6,976 nt of DNA from an uncultured Eubacteriales bacterium. GTDB lineage: Bacteria; Bacillota; Clostridia; Monoglobales; Monoglobaceae. Location of the stretch: the NCBI GenBank assembly GCA_900555375.1, contig USLC01000041.1, positions 1 to 6,976 of the forward strand. Reading direction: 5' to 3'. Each line of letters starts with the position of its first letter. Within the stretch, counting starts at the first letter, position 1. The notes beneath the pieces are model-generated. The model searched no databases and had not been told where the DNA came from. It saw nothing but the letters and a program-made list of their open reading frames with translations. The position numbers were made by a program, and so were the translations under genes. Shown piece by piece: positions 5,976-6,976 of the stretch.

Positions 5976-6491
5976 TTACGCTTTTTTGGGCGACAGAACC
6001 ATAGCCATATTTCTGCCTTCCATCTTTATGTCCTTATCGGACGCGCCGACCTCATCGACTCCTTCGCGGAAACGCACAAGCAAATCCTTGCCGAGTGAGC
6101 TGTGGGTAATCTCTCTGCCGCGGAAGCGAACCGAGACCTTAACCTTATCGCCCGACTTTAAGAACTTGATTGCCTGATTCAATTTAGTGTTGAAATCGTG
6201 GTCATCGATATTGGGGGTCAGTCTGACCTCTTTAACATTGCTGACCTTTTGATTCTTTCTGTTCTCTTTTTCACGCTTCGCAAGCTCAAACTTATGCTTG
6301 CCGTAGTCCATAATCTTGCACACCGGCGGCTTTGCCTGCGGAGCAATCTTTACCAAGTCAAGGTTTTTCTTATCTGCAAGCTTCAGTGCCTCTGCCGCGG
6401 AAACAATCCCCAGCTGCTCGCCCTCTGCGCCGATAAGACGAACTTCCTTGTCTCTGATTTCTTCATTTATCATCAAATCCTGCTTTGCTAT
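5976..6491 (-). CDS. infC: Translation initiation factor IF-3, probable AUA start
   Basis: IF-3 binds the 30S subunit, prevents premature 50S joining and checks start-codon and initiator-tRNA pairing. The N-domain contains [13 protein letters not shown] and the linker region [20 protein letters not shown] (49-68). The C-domain contains [15 protein letters not shown] (86-100) and [16 protein letters not shown] (119-134). The nearest ATG (6473) is 26 nt downstream of GGAGG. An AUA codon at 6491-6489 sits in frame directly after a UAA stop and 8 nt after GGAGG (in GGAGGUG, 6504-6498), giving 171 residues that begin [10 protein letters not shown] after the initiator. Rare AUU-type starts in infC are well known and serve autoregulation by IF-3. 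The gene heads infC-rpmI-rplT. The minimal alternative is ATG at 6473, giving 165 residues. Confidence 0.96.
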   Translation of the reverse strand: MAKQDLMINEEIRDKEVRLIGAEGEQLGIVSAAEALKLADKKNLDLVKIAPQAKPPVCKIMDYGKHKFELAKREKENRKNQKVSNVKEVRLTPNIDDHDFNTKLNQAIKFLKSGDKVKVSVRFRGREITHSSLGKDLLVRFREGVDEVGASDKDIKMEGRNMAMVLSPKKA

Positions 6492-6627
6492 TTAAAACAC
6501 CTCCAAAAAGTCTTTGCCGCAATAAAAAAAGCGACTGCACAAAGTACGCCGCACTGATTTTAAAAGTTTAGATTGTCAGCCCTTTTGCCTTTAAGCTGAG
6601 GGGAGAAGCGGCAAACTTCTGCTTTAC
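6492..6627 (-). ncRNA. infC operon leader, candidate L20-type autoregulatory RNA
   Basis: About 135 nt lie between the promoter and infC without a gene. The RNA shows a hairpin AGAAG/CUUCU (6620-6604) whose loop contains UUUGCCG, a second hairpin UCAGC/GCUGA (6599-6576), an imperfect stem running into seven U residues (6555-6524), then the ribosome site. UUUGCCGC (6615-6608) is perfectly complementary to GCGGCAAA (6520-6513) after the U-run, so a long-range pseudoknot is possible. Bacillota leaders at this locus (the L20 leader family) regulate by L20-dependent premature termination. Position and layout fit, but I could not confirm the family consensus. Confidence 0.55.
6524..6555 (-). terminator. 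Candidate attenuator terminator in the infC leader
   Basis: AGUG (6555-6552) can pair with CGCU, and within it GCGUA with UGUGC (including G-U pairs), followed by seven consecutive U residues (6530-6524). The stem is imperfect, as expected for a conditional rather than constitutive terminator. It lies 20 nt upstream of the infC ribosome site. Confidence 0.45.
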
Positions 6628-6633
6628 TGCATT

Positions 6634-6662
6634 ATATTATCACATTTCGCCGCCGTTGTCAA
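6634..6662 (-). promoter_or_regulatory. Strong sigma-A promoter of infC-rpmI-rplT
   Basis: A perfect TTGACA -35 element (6662-6657) and TAATAT -10 element (6639-6634) are separated by 17 nt. A TG one base before the -10 makes it an extended -10. An A/T-rich stretch directly upstream (about 6668-6690) could act as an UP element. The start site is expected near 6627. Confidence 0.85.
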
Positions 6663-6711
6663 GCCTTTTTGAAAAATTTATTAAAATTTCCGTTCCGCAC
6701 CGATTTTAAGC

Positions 6712-6976
6712 CTATTCCTGCCAGAATATTTCTCTGCGCAAAATCTCTTTCCGCACGTTATCTCTACGCCCTATACCTCTGCGCTCAAGCCTTTGATACT
6801 CTTGATTGTACACCGCTCCGCAGCTGCATTTTACATAGAATGAAATCCCCCGTGCCGCGCTGACGCAAACCTTTAAAAGCTTTCTTCCGCACTTGGGGCA
6901 GACGCACTCTCCGTCAAAAAGATAAAGCTTCCCCGCAGACCTCTGCTTAAGTCCGCCCGTGTTGTGCTTAAATACT
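6712..6976 (-). CDS. Unrecognised protein with zinc-ribbon-like C-terminal region (5' end outside the window)
   Basis: A frame is open from the window edge (first whole codon at 6975) to a TAG stop at 6714-6712, encoding 87 residues with the start outside. The fragment contains CVCPKCGRKLL and, 13 residues after a further cysteine, KCSCGAVY, so cysteines at fragment positions 24, 26, 29, 37, 50 and 52 could bind zinc. The tail is strongly basic and charged (QRLERRGIGRRDNVRKE) and ends REIFWQE. Codon choice for CPKCG is the same as in the topA zinc ribbons. I do not recognise the family. A nucleic-acid-binding role is a guess from the ribbon and basic tail. The infC promoter lies 50 nt downstream, with no clear terminator between. 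Confidence 0.6.
   Translation of the reverse strand, partial: VFKHNTGGLKQRSAGKLYLFDGECVCPKCGRKLLKVCVSAARGISFYVKCSCGAVYNQEYQRLERRGIGRRDNVRKEILRREIFWQE

Noticed and set aside
215..6900. CCGCACTTGGGGCA found three times (two in topA, one at the right edge)
   Set aside because: All three encode the same CPKCG zinc knuckle with the same codons; this is codon bias in a protein motif, not a DNA repeat.
1..6976. CRISPR array, tRNA, rRNA, transposase or phage genes
   Set aside because: No regularly spaced repeat-spacer units, tRNA cloverleaf, rRNA sequence or recombinase motif was seen.

Overview
The window reads as chromosomal DNA of a Gram-positive anaerobe of the Clostridia (Bacillota). The support is the infC-rpmI-rplT order behind a long leader, strong GGAGG-type ribosome binding sites, a folate transporter behind a tetrahydrofolate-type riboswitch, and a dprA-topA pair. 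The species cannot be named from the sequence. Every convincing gene is on the minus strand, so transcription runs from the right end to the left.

Right end to 5329: the window opens inside the C-terminal part of an unrecognised zinc-ribbon-like protein (6712 to beyond 6976). A near-consensus promoter (TTGACA, 17-nt spacer, TAATAT, with an extended -10) then drives a leader of about 135 nt and the translation operon infC (IF-3), rpmI (bL35), rplT (bL20). The leader is a candidate L20-type autoregulatory RNA. infC appears to start at a rare AUA codon. A bipartite hairpin closes the operon.

5328 to 4985: this 344-nt non-coding block is the most interesting part of the window. In transcript order it holds the rplT terminator, a perfect palindrome overlapping a candidate promoter, an RNA closely resembling the tetrahydrofolate (THF, folE/FolT) riboswitch aptamer, two GC-rich hairpins, and a 15-bp helix that can hide the Shine-Dalgarno sequence of the next gene.

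4984 to 116: a close-packed unit follows: a FolT-like ECF transporter S component (folate uptake) with an unusual extra N-terminal membrane helix, a SpoU-family RNA 2'-O-methyltransferase, DprA/Smf, and DNA topoisomerase I. Gaps are 12, 13 and 38 nt with no visible terminator, so a folate-sensing leader may also affect genes of RNA modification, DNA uptake/recombination and DNA topology.

1 to 115: two imperfect 40-bp tandem repeats with inverted-repeat structure lie downstream of topA, resembling a dispersed intergenic repeat. I found no wholly novel system. The strongest points are the riboswitch with its expression platform, the AUA start of infC, and the extended FolT.
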